From CAXBCP01 sp963974055 (GTDB lineage Bacteria > Pseudomonadota > Alphaproteobacteria > MPNO01 > UBA830), in NCBI GenBank assembly GCA_963974055.1, contig CAXBCP010000071.1, positions 1 through 7,400 on the forward strand: a stretch of DNA of 7,400 nt, read 5' to 3'. Positions 6,701 to 7,400 of this stretch are shown piece after piece. The stretch's first letter is position 1; the number at the start of each line of letters is the position of its first letter. The notes below the pieces were generated by a model that worked only from the letters and a program-made list of their open reading frames with translations, did not search any database and was not told the DNA's origin. A program made the translations under genes and the position numbers.

Positions 6701-6736
6701 TTGCGGTTCAGGTTTATGACCGGGTGGTCGGGTTGA
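3707..6736 (+). CDS. large secreted protein with two C-terminal ricin-B-like lectin domains, 1009 aa
   Basis: Residues 1-24 form a textbook Sec signal peptide: basic MNRIR, a hydrophobic core, and PAMA before the cleavage point at R25. This decides the ATG at 3707 (CAGG nine bases upstream) over the frame's earlier opening at 3473. Residues about 25-560 are rich in Ser, Thr, Val and alternating hydrophobic positions, suggesting extended beta structure; I recognise no family. Residues about 573-668 are Ala/Gly/Gln/Lys-rich and helical-looking, ending in a charged EAERQRQERAALAKAAQ stretch. A short Cys/Trp/Tyr patch (about 673-688) follows. Two beta-trefoil lectin domains come next: about 694-830, with QxW-like signatures QQF (732-734), NQRW (779-782) and VEW (827-829); and about 863-1009, with NQVF (888-891), NEQW (935-938) and NLRF near the end. 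Such domains bind sugars. The role is inferred to be an exported glycan-binding protein; adhesin, toxin or enzyme cannot be told apart, and no catalytic motif was recognised. Confidence 0.85.
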   Translation: MNRIRLSLVSIVVWTGLIATPAMARTSALPSVAEREAAIGAVGSFFSNLTGNRFTARGSYWETTYRGLTVVVYKPGAKKPVNVAFTARTVPVGTLIPFANKGEFGKIELQNATMIIVSPNSFLANKQGKIDGSKLSGSVTTSIGSLPAPIEKAIKAANRNQKFIALPTGIFMFSQLNPGGTAFVKKVFDKVGLGSPLISSTTLDASNYKNVAELKAAFSLSFLVKIDNPLNRLVEATKILTSPKNAQPVLTLSSTTDSKDMSVSYRAPYLVQGKTDPVQTAISLKNDRKAVSWSLAVDIGDMRNPKLVPEVVELKGVVMNAVRVSIGFSSSGRKGPEFIVGFSSSKMVVKGRTTYSAVVVKVAMTPVGTPTGALIDIRTDRTVDLAAIADLAEVGFSAHPSSKVVPNALKTNIADRLQLTKLPKIEIRKPQIYVATPGMVRTGHLSDLDIGIQGAGVEVRGTLAAFDKNMATTGLLLDIRGLKSSASVAPFSAGPLALKDASFDLNARLGTAPSFTIHGKAAFSGVTVTETELRFSSKGFKWGHDFGCAPPMTRVSIEFTGFNTKTPLVAPSDCAGKLAEAAIEAGRVAAEQVGRTTAQAAQGTINAGKETGKWAVGASAAVGKFGKNFGCTIIGFFGGKCDEGKREAERQRQERAALAKAAQYRRIAGPAHCSEGWYWNHKYRNCWFGTEGRLLVYSFAGAAKGRCMQLTAGDRKPGIPLVLGDCTGMGRQQFTMAPHKNDNEFYLKTIRGFCLSANIGKKAQGVRVKTRECNASSENQRWRHDEGGRLVSAKGLCLRSKSLNSNGSPLIMDDCATGTAAHKTPPVEWVAVAPSTNAARDFHAAFKVPNFTRLSVGGRGNFGKLCLQSDSMTPHGTVRLKKCNRELNQVFAIGVVKGSYFSMVSWTSRMCLDLFAWKGHVGALIYTWPCHYEGNEQWIAVVGGENTTTDRTIRHPGGFMIKSAATGKCLGPMWVSGKIFASENAVLKQVNCNPRDVNLRFRFMTGWSG

Positions 6737-6772
6737 AAGACCGCGACTGAATCCAGCGGAAAAACGGCCCGG

Positions 6773-7213
6773 TCAGGCGGGCGGTTCGCAGACCTCCGTG
6801 CCCATGTCGGCCGGGACGGAGAATTCGAGCAGGTCGAAACTGTCCGAGGTGCGGATTTCGTTGTGGGGGGCGTAGCCGTCGATATAGACGGAATCGCCCG
6901 CTTCGAGCCGGATCGTCTCGCCGTCGGCGAATTGCAGTTCCAGCCAGCCGTCGAGCATGTAGACGAACTGGCCTTCGCATTTGTGATAGTGCCAGCCGGT
7001 CGGTTCCGACATGCCGTCGGTCGCCGACGTGCGCTGGACGCGCATTTTGCCCTGGCTGGCATCGGTCACGCCGAGATCGGCATATGTGAAGAATTCGCGC
7101 CGGCCCTTGATGTAATTGGGGGCGGATTTCCGGGCGACGGCATAGCCCGCCGCGGCGGGTTTCCCGGTGCTTGCGGTCTTCTCGGTCATGGTGTCGGTCC
7201 TGGTTTCGGTCAT
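6773..7213 (-). CDS. single-domain cupin protein, 146 aa
   Basis: After a short polar N-terminus, a lead-in (about 30-70) is followed by cupin motif 1, GWHYHKCEGQFVYMLDG (H75, H77, Q82, G89), and motif 2, GDSVYIDGYAPHNE (G107 to E119, H117). The usual metal-binding Glu of motif 1 is Gln here (Q82), though E80 is nearby, so metal binding may be altered. The fold is that of small cytoplasmic sugar-, acid- or metal-binding cupins; the substrate is unknown. The ATG at 7213 has a good AGGAGA seven bases upstream; M9 (7189) is a weaker alternative. It converges on the lectin gene with 36 bp between the stops and no evident T-run terminator. It lies 100 bp downstream of the partial gene on the same strand, so they may share a transcript. 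Its middle is the source-like copy of the fragment at 3390-3480. Confidence 0.88.
   Translation of the reverse strand: MTETRTDTMTEKTASTGKPAAAGYAVARKSAPNYIKGRREFFTYADLGVTDASQGKMRVQRTSATDGMSEPTGWHYHKCEGQFVYMLDGWLELQFADGETIRLEAGDSVYIDGYAPHNEIRTSDSFDLLEFSVPADMGTEVCEPPA
6841..6930. repeat. right copy of about 90-bp direct repeat (left copy 3391-3479)
   Basis: This part of the minus-strand cupin gene matches 3391-3479 in the same orientation with about ten substitutions and one single-base gap in a G run. The two copies are 3.45 kb apart and bracket the lectin gene. Similarity ends sharply at the left edge of both copies. The repeat is long enough in principle for homologous recombination that would remove the lectin gene, though 12% divergence would reduce this. 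Confidence 0.85.
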
Positions 7214-7220
7214 GGCGGTG

Positions 7221-7226
7221 TCTCCT
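7221..7226 (-). promoter_or_regulatory. Shine-Dalgarno of minus-strand cupin
   Basis: Read on the minus strand, AGGAGA lies seven bases before the ATG at 7213. This supports a 146-aa product over the longer open frame that extends to 7375 with an implausible Pro-rich leader. Confidence 0.7.
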
Positions 7227-7288
7227 GTCCCGATACGTGTCGTCCCGGAAAGCGTAACGCCGGTCACAGGCAGCGGCAAGGGCCGGAC

Positions 7289-7324
7289 TTCAGGCGGGCA
7301 TTCAGGCGGGGGTTCAGGCGGGGA
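7289..7324. repeat. 12-bp tandem repeat, three copies
   Basis: TTCAGGCGGG recurs at 7289, 7301 and 7313, giving a 12-bp period with two variable bases per unit. On the minus strand each unit contains GCC TGA, and because 12 is divisible by 3 all three TGA codons (7316-7314, 7304-7302, 7292-7290) are in the frame of the gene entering from the right. The repeat therefore overlaps the end of that gene and extends beyond its first stop. Confidence 0.85.
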
Positions 7325-7400
7325 CGGGGGCAGGGGTGCGCACCATCGGTTTGTCGTTGGCGTATATCTGGGCAATCCCGGCGCCGAGGCCGATGATGAC
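7314..7400 (-). CDS. 3' end of unidentified gene (28 codons visible)
   Basis: The minus-strand frame entering at 7400 reads VIIGLGAGIAQIYANDKP, then MVRTPAPVPA and stop at 7316-7314. The Gly/Ile/Ala-rich piece followed by a short Pro-rich tail looks like a genuine protein C-terminus, with GC-rich codon use matching the neighbours. Too little is visible to name a family. It could be the end of an enzyme or of a membrane protein. It is on the same strand as the cupin gene, which starts 100 bp further along, so an operon is possible. The bases 7214-7288 between them hold no gene and no clear promoter that I can see. Confidence 0.55.
   Translation of the reverse strand, partial: VIIGLGAGIAQIYANDKPMVRTPAPVPA

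Noticed and set aside
7214..7375. 54-residue Pro-rich extension of the minus-strand cupin
   Set aside because: It overlaps the end of the upstream gene and a tandem repeat. A good ribosome-binding site precedes the ATG at 7213.

Overview
The window looks like chromosomal DNA of a GC-rich Gram-negative bacterium, probably an alphaproteobacterium. This is inferred from the GC-rich coding regions, the CCA-encoding tRNA-Phe, a Sec-type signal peptide and a Lys/Ala histone-H1-like tail. No gene here fixes the taxonomy, so the assignment is tentative.

Layout: positions 1-50 are the 3' half of a tRNA-Phe(GAA). Next comes a visibly A+T-richer stretch (about 51-1430) with one minus-strand gene for an HNH-type protein (255-1343). 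Its composition differs from the rest of the window and it abuts a tRNA gene, so it is a candidate horizontally acquired segment. From about 1440 the sequence is GC-rich again. A fumarylacetoacetate-hydrolase (FAH) family gene (1636-2559) is followed on the same strand by a cupin carrying a Lys/Ala pentapeptide-repeat tail (2743-3366). The gap 3367-3706 holds a broken fragment of a second cupin gene and an A+T-rich upstream region. A large secreted protein (3707-6736, 1009 aa) follows, with an unrecognised body and two C-terminal ricin-B-like lectin domains. Converging on it is an intact single-domain cupin on the minus strand (6773-7213), then the 3' end of another minus-strand gene (7314-7400, cut by the window edge).

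The most notable structure is a roughly 90-bp direct repeat at about 88% identity (3391-3479 and 6841-6930). The right copy lies inside the intact minus-strand cupin. The left copy is a both-ends-truncated, frameshifted piece of the same coding sequence. The pair brackets the lectin gene, so this interval has been rearranged: either the cupin was duplicated and one copy decayed, or the lectin segment came in with a piece of flanking cupin sequence.

The FAH-family enzyme and the cupins would fit small-molecule (carboxylate or aromatic) metabolism, but no substrate or complete pathway can be read from this window. The HNH gene and the lectin gene look like accessory cargo.
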